The notes beneath the pieces are model-generated. The model ran no database searches and was not told the origin of the DNA. It worked only from the letters and a program-made list of their open reading frames with translations. Made by a program: the position numbers and the translations under genes. 64,000 bases of DNA, taken from positions 62,001 through 126,000 of the forward strand of contig NZ_FQZA01000006.1 of assembly GCF_900141995.1 (NCBI RefSeq), given 5' to 3'. Below are positions 29,047-37,989 of this stretch, in pieces. This stretch comes from Palleronia salina (GTDB lineage Bacteria; Pseudomonadota; Alphaproteobacteria; Rhodobacterales; Rhodobacteraceae). Position 1 is the stretch's first letter, and every line of letters starts with the position of its first letter.

Positions 29047-29369
29047 GAGCACTCGTCACGAGCCTGTGCCTGGCCGGGCTGCTGGCGGCGTGCACGCCCG
29101 CCGACCGCGATCAGGTCACGCGCTCGGCCGCGCGCAGCGTGGTCAGCCGGGTGGTCGTGCAGCAGTTCCCGGGCGTCCCGGTGCAGCCTGCCATCGACTG
29201 CATCATCGACAACGCGACGACGCCCGAATTGGTGGGCCTGGCCTCGGACGCCGTGACCGGCCCGACGGCGGCCACGACCGAGGTCGTGACGCGCATCGCG
29301 TCGCGCCCGCCAACGATACAATGCCTGGTTGGCCAGGGCCTTCCCGCCCTGTTGCGCACCGGCGCCTGA
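29043..29369 (+). CDS. small lipoprotein inside the sdh operon (second)
   Basis: A 108-residue protein starting MRALVTSLCLAGLLAAC with lipidated Cys17. The mature region is helical with a central VVQQFPGVPVQPAIDCIIDNATTPELVGL and a C-terminal IQCLVGQGLPALL. The two mature cysteines could form a disulfide. No family was recognised. It ends 20 bases before sdhB. Confidence 0.65.
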   Translation: MRALVTSLCLAGLLAACTPADRDQVTRSAARSVVSRVVVQQFPGVPVQPAIDCIIDNATTPELVGLASDAVTGPTAATTEVVTRIASRPPTIQCLVGQGLPALLRTGA

Positions 29370-29389
29370 GCTAAAGAGAAGAGGATGTC

Positions 29390-30169
29390 ATGGTTCAACT
29401 GACCCTGCCCAAGAATTCCAAGATCCGGACCGGCAAGACCTGGCCCAAGCCCGAGGGCGCGACCAACATCAAGAAGTTCGAGATCTATCGCTGGTCCCCC
29501 GAGGATGGCGAGAACCCGCGCGTCGACACCTATTTCGTCGATCTCGATACCTGCGGCCCGATGATGCTGGACGCGCTGATCAAGATCAAAAACGAGATCG
29601 ACCCGACCCTGACCTTCCGCCGCTCGTGCCGCGAAGGGATCTGCGGGTCCTGCGCGATGAATATCGACGGGATCAACACGCTGGCCTGCATTTACGGCAT
29701 GGACGAGGTGAAGGGCGACGTGAAGATCTACCCGCTGCCGCACATGCCGGTGGTCAAGGATCTGATCCCCGACCTGACCCATTTCTACGCCCAGCACGCC
29801 GCCGTGATGCCCTGGCTGGAAACCAAGACGCAGCGCCCGCAAAAAGAATGGCGCCAGAGCATCGAGGACCGCAAGAAACTCGACGGTCTTTATGAATGCG
29901 TGATGTGCGCCTCGTGCTCGACCGCGTGCCCCAGCTACTGGTGGAACGGCGACAAGTTCCTTGGACCGGCCGCGCTGCTCCACGCGTATCGTTGGATCAT
30001 CGACAGCCGGGACGAGGCCACGGGCGAGCGTCTCGACGACCTCGAGGATCCGTTCAAGCTCTATCGGTGCCACACGATCATGAACTGCGCGCGGACCTGC
30101 CCCAAGGGCCTGAACCCGTCCGCGGCCATCGCCGAGATCAAGAAACTGATGGTCGAACGCGCGGTCTGA
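29390..30169 (+). CDS. sdhB: succinate dehydrogenase iron-sulfur subunit
   Basis: Electron-transfer subunit of complex II. It has 259 residues. The [2Fe-2S] ligands are in [12 protein letters not shown] with a later cysteine in LACIYG. The [4Fe-4S] motif is [16 protein letters not shown], and the [3Fe-4S]/[4Fe-4S] completing motif is [14 protein letters not shown] preceded by AGAGGATGTC. Confidence 0.99.
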   Translation: MVQLTLPKNSKIRTGKTWPKPEGATNIKKFEIYRWSPEDGENPRVDTYFVDLDTCGPMMLDALIKIKNEIDPTLTFRRSCREGICGSCAMNIDGINTLACIYGMDEVKGDVKIYPLPHMPVVKDLIPDLTHFYAQHAAVMPWLETKTQRPQKEWRQSIEDRKKLDGLYECVMCASCSTACPSYWWNGDKFLGPAALLHAYRWIIDSRDEATGERLDDLEDPFKLYRCHTIMNCARTCPKGLNPSAAIAEIKKLMVERAV

Positions 30170-30194
30170 TCCCGCTTCCGAGCTTCAATTCCAA

Positions 30195-30230
30195 CGCTGC
30201 CGCGCGCGATCGCGGCAGCGTTTCTTTTTT
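30195..30230 (+). terminator. intrinsic terminator of the sdh operon
   Basis: CGCTGCCGCG (30195-30204) and CGCGGCAGCG (30211-30220) form a perfect 10-bp stem followed by TTTCTTTTTT, 26 bases after the sdhB stop. Confidence 0.93.
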
Positions 30231-30473
30231 CAAAGCTCTTTTCGTCGTGTCGGGTGGGCTGGAACGAATTCCCGGGCGCACTGACTCGCGCGGTCCTTTC
30301 TCGCCAATGATCCGGCGGGAACGGTCCGAGCGATCGTATTGGCTAAATCCTAGCCATTTGAGACAAGTCTTATCCAATCGGATAGGATTGGCCGGTCCGC
30401 GATCCGGCCTGCCCAGGGAATGGACGGTGGCGATCGCGTCCGCCACGCGGGGCCAGCGACTGCCTTCGAATAG
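30231..30473. other. spacer with overlapping dyads, no gene seen
   Basis: About 240 bases between two convergent terminators. It contains CCAATC/GATTGG (30374-30379, 30386-30391) interleaved with TATCC/GGATA (30371-30375, 30380-30384). No convincing ORF, tRNA or promoter pair was seen. Confidence 0.4.
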
Positions 30474-30498
30474 AAAAAGCCCGGCGATCCGGCCGGGC
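30474..30498 (-). terminator. intrinsic terminator after the H-NS-like gene
   Basis: On the minus strand GCCCGGC/GCCGGGC is followed by TTTTTCT, 30 bases past the stop codon at 30528. Confidence 0.85.
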
Positions 30499-30527
30499 CC
30501 TTTCGAAATGCGCAGCGTGTGCGTTCG

Positions 30528-30836
30528 TCAGATCAGGAAATCGTCCAGCGACTTGCCTTGGGCCAGCGCGTCCTTGATCCAGGCCGGCTGACGGCCGCGT
30601 CCGGTCCAGGTCGCGCGGGGATCTTCCGGGTTGCGGTATTTCGGGGGAGACTTGCTCCCTTTCTTTTCCGCTTTCACGATATCGTCCAGCGAGAAACCGT
30701 GTTCGCGGGCGGCCTTTTCGGCGGCGGCGCGGGCTTCGGCCTTGCGCCGGGTTTCGAGCGAGGCAAGAGCCTTGTCGATATCCTTCTTCAGCGATTCCAA
30801 TTCCTCGCGGGACATCTTTTCAAGATCGATGGCCAT
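30528..30836 (-). CDS. H-NS family nucleoid-associated protein (HvrA/Spb type)
   Basis: A 102-residue DNA-binding protein from the ATG at 30836 (MAIDLEKMSREELESLKKDI). The N-terminal 55 residues form the coiled-coil oligomerisation domain. The C-terminal domain has the H-NS minor-groove signature YRNPEDPRATWTGRGRQPAWI. In Rhodobacter, relatives regulate photosynthesis genes in response to light and oxygen; the target here is not known. It is divergent from nothing obvious and lies 122 bases downstream of ecm on the same strand. Confidence 0.93.
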   Translation of the reverse strand: MAIDLEKMSREELESLKKDIDKALASLETRRKAEARAAAEKAAREHGFSLDDIVKAEKKGSKSPPKYRNPEDPRATWTGRGRQPAWIKDALAQGKSLDDFLI

Positions 30837-30957
30837 TTTCTGTCCTATCACTCCGAGATACTAATCGGATCGTTAGGACATGTTTTTGTCCATTCCAAGG
30901 AAAATCGTGCCGCGACGTCACGCGCAGCGCAATTTCGCCGATAATTGCCCGATTTTA

Positions 30958-32916
30958 TTATTCCGCGGCTATCCTATCTGGATCGGCCAGAGTTACGATA
31001 TCCGCCATGATTGTATTCATGCGGAAATCCTTGGGCGTGTAGACCCGCGCCACCCCCGCGGCCAGAAGCGTTTGCGCATCGGATTCGGGGATGATTCCGC
31101 CCACCACGATCGGGATTTCCCGGTGGCCGGATTGTTGCATCAGCCGCAGGATCTCGGTGACCAATGGCACGTGGCTGCCCGACAGGATCGACAGGCCCAG
31201 GACGTGGGGCCGTTCCTCGTCCACGCGGGCGACGATTTCGGCAGGGGTCAGGCGGATCCCTTCATAGCTGATCGCCATGCCGCAATCGCGGGCCCGGGCG
31301 GCGATCTGCTCGGCACCATTGGAATGGCCGTCGAGGCCGGGCTTGCCCATCATGAACTTCAGGCGCTGGCCCAGCCGCGTCGACACCATGTCGACGCGCT
31401 CGCGGATATCGTCGAGGTTCTGGACCCGGTTGGAAGGCGCGGCCGACACGCCGGTTGGCCCGCGATACTGGCCGAAGGCGGCGCGCACCATGTCGCCCCA
31501 TTCGCCGGTCGTGGCGCCCGCCTTGGCCGCGGCGATCGACGGCGGCATGATGTTGGTGCCCTCGCGCGCGGCACGACGGAGATCCTTCAACGCGGCGCGC
31601 ACGGCGGTCTCGTCCCGGGACGCGCGCCAGGTGTTCAGCCGCGCGATCTGGTCGGCCTCGGCGTCCTTGTCGGCAACCATGATCGCGTCGGGACCCGAGG
31701 TCAGCGGCGACGGCTCGCCCGTCTCGTAGCGGTTCACGCCGATCACGGTCGTCTCGCCGCCCTCGATGCCGGCGATCCGCTCGGCGTTCGATTCCACCAG
31801 CCGCGACTTCATGTAGTCGATGGCACCCACCGCGCCGCCCATGGAGTCGATGGTCGAAAGCTCGGCGCGGGCACCGTCCTTCAGGTCGGCCACCTTGCGC
31901 TCGACGGCCGGATTGCCGTCGAACAGGTCGTCGTATTCCAGGAGGTCGGTCTCGAACGCCATGATCTGCTGCATCCGCAGGGACCATTGCTGGTCCCAGG
32001 GGCGCGGCAGGCCCAAAGCCTCGTTCCAGGCGGGCAGCTGCACGGCGCGGGCGCGGGCCTTCTTCGAAAGCGTGACGGCCAGCATCTCGATCAGGATGCG
32101 GTAGACGTTGTTCTCGGGCTGCTGCTCGGTCAGGCCAAGGCTGTTGACCTGCACGCCGTAGCGAAAGCGGCGATAGCGCTCGTCCTCGACGCCGTAGCGG
32201 TCGCGGCAGATCTCGTCCCACAGGTCGGTGAAGGCCCGCATCTTGCACATCTCGGTCACGAACCGGATGCCCGCGTTCACGAAGAAGCTGATGCGCCCGA
32301 CCATGGCCGGGAAATCCTCGGGGGCGACCTTGCCCTTCAGGTCGTCCAGCACCGCCGTGGCGGTGGCCAGCGCGAAGGCCAGTTCCTGCTCGGGCGTCGC
32401 GCCGGCCTCTTGCAGGTGGTAGGAACACACGTTCATCGGGTTCCACTTCGGCAGATGCTCGCGCGTGTAGGCCGCGACATCGGTGATCATCCGCAGGGAC
32501 GGCTGCGGCGGGCAGATATAGGTGCCCCGGCTCAGGTATTCCTTGATGATGTCGTTCTGCACGGTGCCCTGAAGCTTCGAGACATCGGCACCCTGTTCCT
32601 CGGCCACCGCGATATAAAGCGCCAGAAGCCAGGGCGCCGTCGCGTTGATGGTCATCGAGGTGTTCATCTGCTCCAGCGGGATCTGGTCGAACAGCGCGCG
32701 CATGTCGCCCAGATGCGCCACCGGCACGCCGACCTTGCCGACCTCGCCCGCCGACAGCTCGTGGTCGCTGTCGTATCCCGTCTGCGTGGGCAGATCGAAC
32801 GCGACCGACAGGCCGGTCTGTCCCTTCGCGAGGTTGCCGCGATAAAGCGCGTTCGACGCGGCGGCGGTGGAGTGGCCGGCGTAGGTGCGGAAAAGCCAGG
32901 GCTTGTCTTTGGTCAT
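30958..32916 (-). CDS. ecm: ethylmalonyl-CoA mutase
   Basis: Coenzyme B12-dependent mutase converting (2R)-ethylmalonyl-CoA to (2S)-methylsuccinyl-CoA in the ethylmalonyl-CoA pathway of acetate assimilation. It has 652 residues. The TIM-barrel catalytic domain occupies about 1-500 (FDLPTQTGYDSDHE, MNTSMTINATAPW, GTVQNDIIKEYLSRGTYI). The C-terminal B12 domain has DGHSNGAEQIA, the base-off cobalamin-binding histidine motif, and GLSILSGSH with VVGGIIPESD. The lack of an N-terminal small-subunit region and linkage to ccr separate it from methylmalonyl-CoA mutase. Confidence 0.95.
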   Translation of the reverse strand: MTKDKPWLFRTYAGHSTAAASNALYRGNLAKGQTGLSVAFDLPTQTGYDSDHELSAGEVGKVGVPVAHLGDMRALFDQIPLEQMNTSMTINATAPWLLALYIAVAEEQGADVSKLQGTVQNDIIKEYLSRGTYICPPQPSLRMITDVAAYTREHLPKWNPMNVCSYHLQEAGATPEQELAFALATATAVLDDLKGKVAPEDFPAMVGRISFFVNAGIRFVTEMCKMRAFTDLWDEICRDRYGVEDERYRRFRYGVQVNSLGLTEQQPENNVYRILIEMLAVTLSKKARARAVQLPAWNEALGLPRPWDQQWSLRMQQIMAFETDLLEYDDLFDGNPAVERKVADLKDGARAELSTIDSMGGAVGAIDYMKSRLVESNAERIAGIEGGETTVIGVNRYETGEPSPLTSGPDAIMVADKDAEADQIARLNTWRASRDETAVRAALKDLRRAAREGTNIMPPSIAAAKAGATTGEWGDMVRAAFGQYRGPTGVSAAPSNRVQNLDDIRERVDMVSTRLGQRLKFMMGKPGLDGHSNGAEQIAARARDCGMAISYEGIRLTPAEIVARVDEERPHVLGLSILSGSHVPLVTEILRLMQQSGHREIPIVVGGIIPESDAQTLLAAGVARVYTPKDFRMNTIMADIVTLADPDRIAAE

Positions 32917-32954
32917 GGCGCGGTCCTTGGCGTAATAATATTGCTTCGCCAGGC

Positions 32955-32983
32955 TTTAGACGGAAATAAAATGCCGTTGTCAA
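32955..32983 (-). promoter_or_regulatory. sigma70-type promoter of ecm
   Basis: On the minus strand TTGACA (32983-32978), a 17-base spacer, then TCTAAA (32960-32955), placing transcription start about 30 bases before the ecm ATG. Confidence 0.65.
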
Positions 32984-33063
32984 CGGGAATGCCGCGCCGC
33001 GGCGGTACGGTCGCTGCACGCGCCGCATTTACCAGGGCGCGCTTTGTTGCCATGGTCGCCGCC

Positions 33064-34464
33064 ATGTTCGGAACCATTACGCTTCCATTATGGCTGTTCT
33101 GGCTGATCCTGCTGTTCGCGGCGGTCACCTTCGCCAGCCATTTCTTCATCCCGCCAGTGCGCTGGTTCCTGCGCCGCCGGATGGAGCGGGCGGTGGCCGA
33201 GCTGAACAAGCGGCTCGAACGGCCGATCCAGCCTTTCAAGCTGGCCCGACGGCACGACATGATCCAGCGGCTGATCTACGACCCGCAGGTGATCGCGGCG
33301 GTGGCCCACCACGCCCGCGAAACCGGCGTGCGCGAGGACGTGGCATTCTCCGAGGCCAAGCGCTACGCGCGGGAAATCGTGCCCAGCTTTTCCGCCTCGG
33401 CCTATTTCACCTTCGCGATCCGCGCGGCGCGATTCCTCAGCCGACAGCTGTTCCACGTCCGGCTGGTGCGGATCGACAACGACGCGCTGGCCGGCATCGA
33501 CCCCGAGGCCACGGTGGTCTTCGTGATGAACCACCGGTCGAACATGGATTACGTGCTGGTCACTTACCTTGCGGCCGAGCGCTCGGCGCTCAGCTACGCG
33601 GTGGGGGAATGGGCGCAGGTCTGGCCGCTCAGCCGCCTCCTGCGGGCCATGGGCGCCTACTTCATCCGCCGCCGCTCGCGCAACACGCTCTATCGCCGTG
33701 TCCTGGCGCGCTATGTGCAACTGGCGATCGAGAACGGTGTGACCCAAGCCATATTTCCCGAGGGCGGCCTGAGCCTGGACGGCCGCGTGGGCGACGCCAA
33801 GCTGGGGCTGCTCAGCTACATCGTGCAGGGCGTTGACCTGTCGAAGCGGGATGTCGTCTTTATCCCGGTGTCGCTGAACTACGACCGGGTGATCGAGGAT
33901 CGCATCCTGATCGAGGCCGGGCGCACGGGCAATCGGCGCTTCCGCGGCTCATTTCTTACGGGAACGGCCTTCGCGCTGCGCTGGCTGTGGCGCCGGGTGA
34001 CGCTGCGGGCGCGGCGGTTCGGCTATGCCGCCGTCAGCTTCGGGCGGCCGGTCTCCCTGAAAGAGTTGCGGGCTACCGACCGGGGCGAGGTCACGGCCGT
34101 GGCGACCCACCTTATGAACCGCATCCGCGAGAACGTGCCGATCCTTCCGGTGCCCATGGTGGCCGCCGCGCTGCTGGACGGGGCGCGGTCCCACGACGCG
34201 GTGCGCGACTGGATCTCGGGCCGGGTGCCGGCCTGGATCGACGCGGCCTATCCCGTGCATCTGCGGCGCGGCAGCATCGAGCGCACAACCGATGCCGGCA
34301 TCGACATGCTCAAGCTGCGCCGGCTGGTCGAGGAGCGTGAGGACGGCACGCTGATCCTGGCCGAAAAGTCCGACCGCGTCCTTCAGTTCTACGCGGCATC
34401 CGCGCCCCTGATCGATGCTGCGCTGCAGGAGCCTGAGCCCGCCGAAACTGCCGTCGGGTCATAA
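33064..34464 (+). CDS. 1-acyl-sn-glycerol-3-phosphate / glycerol-3-phosphate acyltransferase
   Basis: A membrane acyltransferase of phospholipid synthesis. About 466 residues from the ATG at 33064 (MFGTITLPLWLFWLIL); ATGs at 33052 and 32971 are alternatives. After a membrane helix near 10-28, the catalytic HX4D box is NHRSNMDY near residue 155-162, followed by the IFPEGGLSLDG motif for glycerol-3-phosphate binding and VFIPVSLNYDRV. The size and C-terminal region (LRRLVEEREDGTLIL) recall PlsB-type enzymes more than 240-residue PlsC. It is divergent from ecm and upstream of ccr. Confidence 0.85.
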   Translation: MFGTITLPLWLFWLILLFAAVTFASHFFIPPVRWFLRRRMERAVAELNKRLERPIQPFKLARRHDMIQRLIYDPQVIAAVAHHARETGVREDVAFSEAKRYAREIVPSFSASAYFTFAIRAARFLSRQLFHVRLVRIDNDALAGIDPEATVVFVMNHRSNMDYVLVTYLAAERSALSYAVGEWAQVWPLSRLLRAMGAYFIRRRSRNTLYRRVLARYVQLAIENGVTQAIFPEGGLSLDGRVGDAKLGLLSYIVQGVDLSKRDVVFIPVSLNYDRVIEDRILIEAGRTGNRRFRGSFLTGTAFALRWLWRRVTLRARRFGYAAVSFGRPVSLKELRATDRGEVTAVATHLMNRIRENVPILPVPMVAAALLDGARSHDAVRDWISGRVPAWIDAAYPVHLRRGSIERTTDAGIDMLKLRRLVEEREDGTLILAEKSDRVLQFYAASAPLIDAALQEPEPAETAVGS

Positions 34465-34567
34465 AATTACAAAAACACCTTGGTGGTAGTTGCATTATTT
34501 CGGCTTTCCGCCTACTTCGTTCCGGGAATGCCGCTGCAGCGCGGCGACAACTGGAAGGAATCAGCGC

Positions 34568-35857
34568 ATGTCCGGGGATGTCGACACCATGACGCGGCCG
34601 TCCGAGGCCAAATCTCTTTACGCCGTGGGCGAGATGCCCCCCCTGGGCCACGTGCCCGAGAAGATGCATGCCTGGGCCATCCGGCGTGACCGCCAGGGCG
34701 AGCCCGAGCAGGCGTTCCAGCTTGAAGTCGTGGACGTGCCCAAGCCCGACAGCCACGAGGTGCTGGTCCTCGTGATGGCGGCCGGGGTGAACTACAACGG
34801 GATCTGGGCCGGTCTCGGCATCCCCATCTCGATGTTCGACGTTCACAAGGCCGATTACCACATCGCTGGATCCGACGCCGCGGGCGTGGTCTGGGCCGTC
34901 GGCGACAAGGTCAAGAACTGGAAGGTGGGCGACGAGGTCGTTATCCACTGCAATCAGGACGACGGCGACGACGAGGAATGCAACGGCGGCGATCCCATGT
35001 TCTCGCCCAGCCAGCGGATCTGGGGCTACGAGACGCCGGACGGCTCGTTCGCGCAATTCACCTGCGTGCAGGCCCAGCAGCTGATGCCGCGGCCCAAGCA
35101 CCTGACCTGGGAAGAGTCGGCCTGCTACACCCTGACGCTGGCCACCGCCTACCGGATGCTGTTCGGCCACCACCCGCACGAGCTGAAGCCCGGCCAGAAC
35201 GTGCTGGTCTGGGGCGCCTCGGGCGGCCTCGGCTCCTATGCCATCCAGCTGATCAACACCGCAGGTGCGAACGCCATCGCGGTGATCTCGGAAGAGGACA
35301 AGCGCGATTTCGTCATGGGGCTGGGCGCAAAGGGCGTCATCAACCGCAAGGATTTCGATTGCTGGGGGCAGCTGCCCAAGGTCGGCACCGACGAGTACAA
35401 GGCGTGGTTCGCCGAGGCGCGCAAGTTCGGCAAGGCGATCTGGGACATCACCGGCAAGGGCGTGAATGTCGACATGGTCTTCGAACACCCGGGCGAGGCG
35501 ACGTTCCCGATCTCGACCTTCGTGGTCAAGCAGGGCGGCATGGTCGTCATCTGCGCCGGCACCACGGGCTATAACCTGACCATGGACGCGCGTTATGTCT
35601 GGATGCACCAGAAGCGCATCCAGGGCAGCCATTTCGCCCACCTCAAGCAGGCCGCGTCGGCCAACAAGCTGATGGTCGAGCGGCGGCTGGATCCCTGCAT
35701 GTCCGAGGTGTTCCCCTGGGCCGAGATCCCGGCCGCGCACACCAAGATGCGCAAGAACCAGCACAAGCCCGGCAACATGGCCGTCCTGGTGCAGGCGCCC
35801 AAGACCGGCCTGCGCACGATCGAGGACGTGATCGAAGCCGGCCCGACCGGAGTTTGA
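34568..35857 (+). CDS. ccrA: crotonyl-CoA carboxylase/reductase
   Basis: NADPH-dependent reductive carboxylation of crotonyl-CoA to ethylmalonyl-CoA, the key reaction of the ethylmalonyl-CoA pathway. It has 429 residues from the ATG at 34568, with AAGGAA upstream. It is an MDR-superfamily fold with an N-terminal GroES-like part (VVDVPKPDSHEVLV, GSDAAGVVWAVGD) and Rossmann motif GASGGLGSYA. The conserved insert with NQDDGDDEECNGGDPMFSPSQ and the CO2-pocket region FEHPGEATFP are characteristic of Ccr. Confidence 0.97.
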   Translation: MSGDVDTMTRPSEAKSLYAVGEMPPLGHVPEKMHAWAIRRDRQGEPEQAFQLEVVDVPKPDSHEVLVLVMAAGVNYNGIWAGLGIPISMFDVHKADYHIAGSDAAGVVWAVGDKVKNWKVGDEVVIHCNQDDGDDEECNGGDPMFSPSQRIWGYETPDGSFAQFTCVQAQQLMPRPKHLTWEESACYTLTLATAYRMLFGHHPHELKPGQNVLVWGASGGLGSYAIQLINTAGANAIAVISEEDKRDFVMGLGAKGVINRKDFDCWGQLPKVGTDEYKAWFAEARKFGKAIWDITGKGVNVDMVFEHPGEATFPISTFVVKQGGMVVICAGTTGYNLTMDARYVWMHQKRIQGSHFAHLKQAASANKLMVERRLDPCMSEVFPWAEIPAAHTKMRKNQHKPGNMAVLVQAPKTGLRTIEDVIEAGPTGV

Positions 35858-35863
35858 TTCAGC

Positions 35864-35897
35864 GGGCGGGAGCGGACGAAAGGGTCCGGTCCCGCCC
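35864..35897 (+). terminator. long stem-loop after ccrA
   Basis: GGGCGGGA (35864-35871) pairs with TCCCGCCC (35890-35897), and the inner CGGAC (35873-35877) with GTCCG (35884-35888). Together they give 13 pairs with one G-G mismatch, starting 7 bases after the stop. No T run follows. Confidence 0.55.
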
Positions 35898-35980
35898 ACG
35901 CGTCTTCGACAGCGTTGCGAAGGGGCCCTGCGCCCAGATCGCCGCTGGGCATCCCGCGCCCGCGCCATTATGAGGGGGCG

Positions 35981-37519
35981 ATGTCCGTTCCCGCCCATGT
36001 CCTGTCCCAAGACCAGCAGACCGCCCGCGACCGGGTGTCCGAGTTGCTGGCCGGTGCCGGGATCGACCTGGACACGGGCGGCACCCGCCCGCTGACCGAC
36101 GGCAAATCGGCGATCATGGCGATCACCGGCAAGGCCGGGTCGGGCAAGACGCTGCTTCTGGCGCAGCTCTACGCCGCGCTGAAAGAGGCCGGGGTCGACG
36201 TGATCTCGGGCGATTACGAGTCGCGGCGCCGCAAGGACCGCCGCACGCTGGCGATCCTCGCACCGACCAACAAGGCCGCGTCGGTGCTGCGCACGCGCGG
36301 CGTGCCGGCCACAACGATCCACCGCATCCTCTACACCCCGGTCTACGATCCCGAATACGAGCGGATCGCCGAATGGCTGTCGGGGCAGGGCGACCGGCCC
36401 ACGATCGAGGGACTGGAGGAGATCATGCTGGACCGGGCCCACGCTTTCTTCCAGCAGCACAACTCGATCCCAGGGGCGCTGGCGGCGGCGGGGCTGCGCG
36501 GATCGGACTTCATCACCGGCTGGAAACGCCGGGAAGAGCTGCTGGATATCGGCATGGTCGACGAGTCGTCGATGCTGGACAAGAAGCAGTTCGAGGACCT
36601 GCAGGAGATCTTTCCGACGCTCATCCTGTTCGGCGACCCGGCGCAGCTGGCCCCGGTGCAGCAGTCGGGCAGCATGGTCTTCGACGACCTGCCCGCGCCG
36701 CGCATCGCCAACCTCAACCGTGTGCACCGCCAGGACGCCGACAACCCGATCCTGGACCTCGCCCACGCGCTGGCCGATCCCGACCTGGGGTTCGAGCAGT
36801 TCGAGCGCATGGTCGAGGACGCATCGCGCAAGGACGACCGCGTGGTCATGGGAAGCCGGGTCGAGGCGGCGCTGATGGCCCGCAGCCCCGTGCTGGTCTG
36901 GCGCAACGCCACGCGCGTCCGCCTGATCCACGCCTTCCGCACCGCCTATTCCGCGCCGACCGACCAGCTTCTGCCGGGCGAGCCGCTGATCTGCGATGGG
37001 ATCGAGCTGCCGCTGAAGCACCGCAAGAAACGCATCGACCTCGAGGCGCGGGGCCTCATCAAGGGCGCTCAGGTGATCTATCGCGGGGCCGGATCGCGGC
37101 CCGGCTTTTCCAAGCTGCACGTCGTGGGCGCGCCCGACCCGCAGGTGAACGTAGCCTCCATCGTGAAGATCGAGATGCCCGGCGAGGACGAGCCGTTCAT
37201 CCCCTTCGCCGCGCGCATGGGCGCGACCTTCCTGCACGGCGCGGCGGTGACGATCCACAAGTCGCAGGGCTCGCAATGGCCCGACGTGCAGGTCTTCGCC
37301 CCCGATCTCTACGCCGCCGCGCGCGTCGGGCGGATGGAGGCGGGCGTGCCGCTGTGGAAGCGGCTCGCCTACGTGGCGATCACCCGCGCGGAAGAGCGGC
37401 TGTTCTGGGTCATGCGCAACCGTCTCGGCCGTCCGACCGAGCCGCTGGGCATCGACGACCTGAAAACGCCCGCTGCGGCCCTGGAGCTCGACGGCGAAGA
37501 CGCGCCCGAGACGCCCTAA
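35981..37519 (+). CDS. RecD-like ATP-dependent DNA helicase (superfamily 1B)
   Basis: A 512-residue SF1 helicase from the ATG at 35981, with GAGGGGG upstream. Walker A GKAGSGKT is at 50-57, motif Ia is LAPTNKAAS, Walker B is MVDESSMLD, motif III is LFGDPAQLAPV, and the C-terminal motifs are TIHKSQGSQW and VAITRAEERLFWV. It lacks the N-terminal extension of RecD2 and is not beside recB or recC, so its role is probably stand-alone DNA repair or replication-fork processing; this is inferred. Confidence 0.88.
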   Translation: MSVPAHVLSQDQQTARDRVSELLAGAGIDLDTGGTRPLTDGKSAIMAITGKAGSGKTLLLAQLYAALKEAGVDVISGDYESRRRKDRRTLAILAPTNKAASVLRTRGVPATTIHRILYTPVYDPEYERIAEWLSGQGDRPTIEGLEEIMLDRAHAFFQQHNSIPGALAAAGLRGSDFITGWKRREELLDIGMVDESSMLDKKQFEDLQEIFPTLILFGDPAQLAPVQQSGSMVFDDLPAPRIANLNRVHRQDADNPILDLAHALADPDLGFEQFERMVEDASRKDDRVVMGSRVEAALMARSPVLVWRNATRVRLIHAFRTAYSAPTDQLLPGEPLICDGIELPLKHRKKRIDLEARGLIKGAQVIYRGAGSRPGFSKLHVVGAPDPQVNVASIVKIEMPGEDEPFIPFAARMGATFLHGAAVTIHKSQGSQWPDVQVFAPDLYAAARVGRMEAGVPLWKRLAYVAITRAEERLFWVMRNRLGRPTEPLGIDDLKTPAAALELDGEDAPETP

Positions 37520-37533
37520 ACCCCGGTTATAGG

Positions 37534-37577
37534 GCCGCTGAGAAGCGGCTTTCGGCACCGCTCTGCAACTGCGGTGC
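37534..37577 (+). terminator. two small hairpins after the helicase gene
   Basis: GCCGCT/AGCGGC (37534-37539, 37544-37549) is followed by TTTCGG, then GCACCGC/GCGGTGC (37555-37561, 37571-37577). The first, with a GAGA loop and short T run, is the likelier terminator. Confidence 0.45.
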
Positions 37578-37670
37578 AATGGCGCCGTGCGCGATCAGAG
37601 CGCAGGTCATGGGGGGCCGGGACGCTGGTCGTTCCGCGCCACAGCCACAACGCATCGAAAGAGACATCCC

Positions 37671-37925
37671 ATGTTCACGAAAACCCTCACCACCCTTCTT
37701 CTGGCCGGCACCATGGCCGGGGCGGCCTTCGCCAGCTCCGACGTCAAGCTGAGCGATGACACGACCGCCCAGATCCGCCAGATCCTGGCCGAGCAAGGCT
37801 ACGAGGTCGGGAAGATCAAGATCGAGGACGGCCTGTACGAGGCCTACGCCCGCAAGGACGGCCACAAATACGAGGTCTTTCTCGACGCCGATCTCGCGGT
37901 GGTCCGCACCGAGAACGACGACTGA
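37671..37925 (+). CDS. PepSY-domain periplasmic protein
   Basis: An 84-residue protein with signal peptide MFTKTLTTLLLAGTMAGAAFA. The mature part is a single PepSY-like domain: IRQILAEQGYEVGKIKIEDGLYEAYARKDGHKYEVFLD. PepSY domains commonly act as inhibitors or accessory ligand-binding modules. It is directly followed by a cytochrome b561 gene and a membrane LuxR-type gene. Confidence 0.85.
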   Translation: MFTKTLTTLLLAGTMAGAAFASSDVKLSDDTTAQIRQILAEQGYEVGKIKIEDGLYEAYARKDGHKYEVFLDADLAVVRTENDD

Positions 37926-37989
37926 CAGCCGGGCCGCCGGGATCCGCTCCGGCGGCCAGCTTCATCTCGGTCAAGAGGGAGATGACACC

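Noticed and set aside
30880-33063. Long N-terminal extension of the acyltransferase reading frame
   Set aside because: The extension is antisense to ecm and lacks any domain; the acyltransferase starts near 33064.
34310-37579. 1089-codon open frame opposite ccr and the helicase gene
   Set aside because: Spans two real genes and their gap on the other strand; composition typical of shadow frames.
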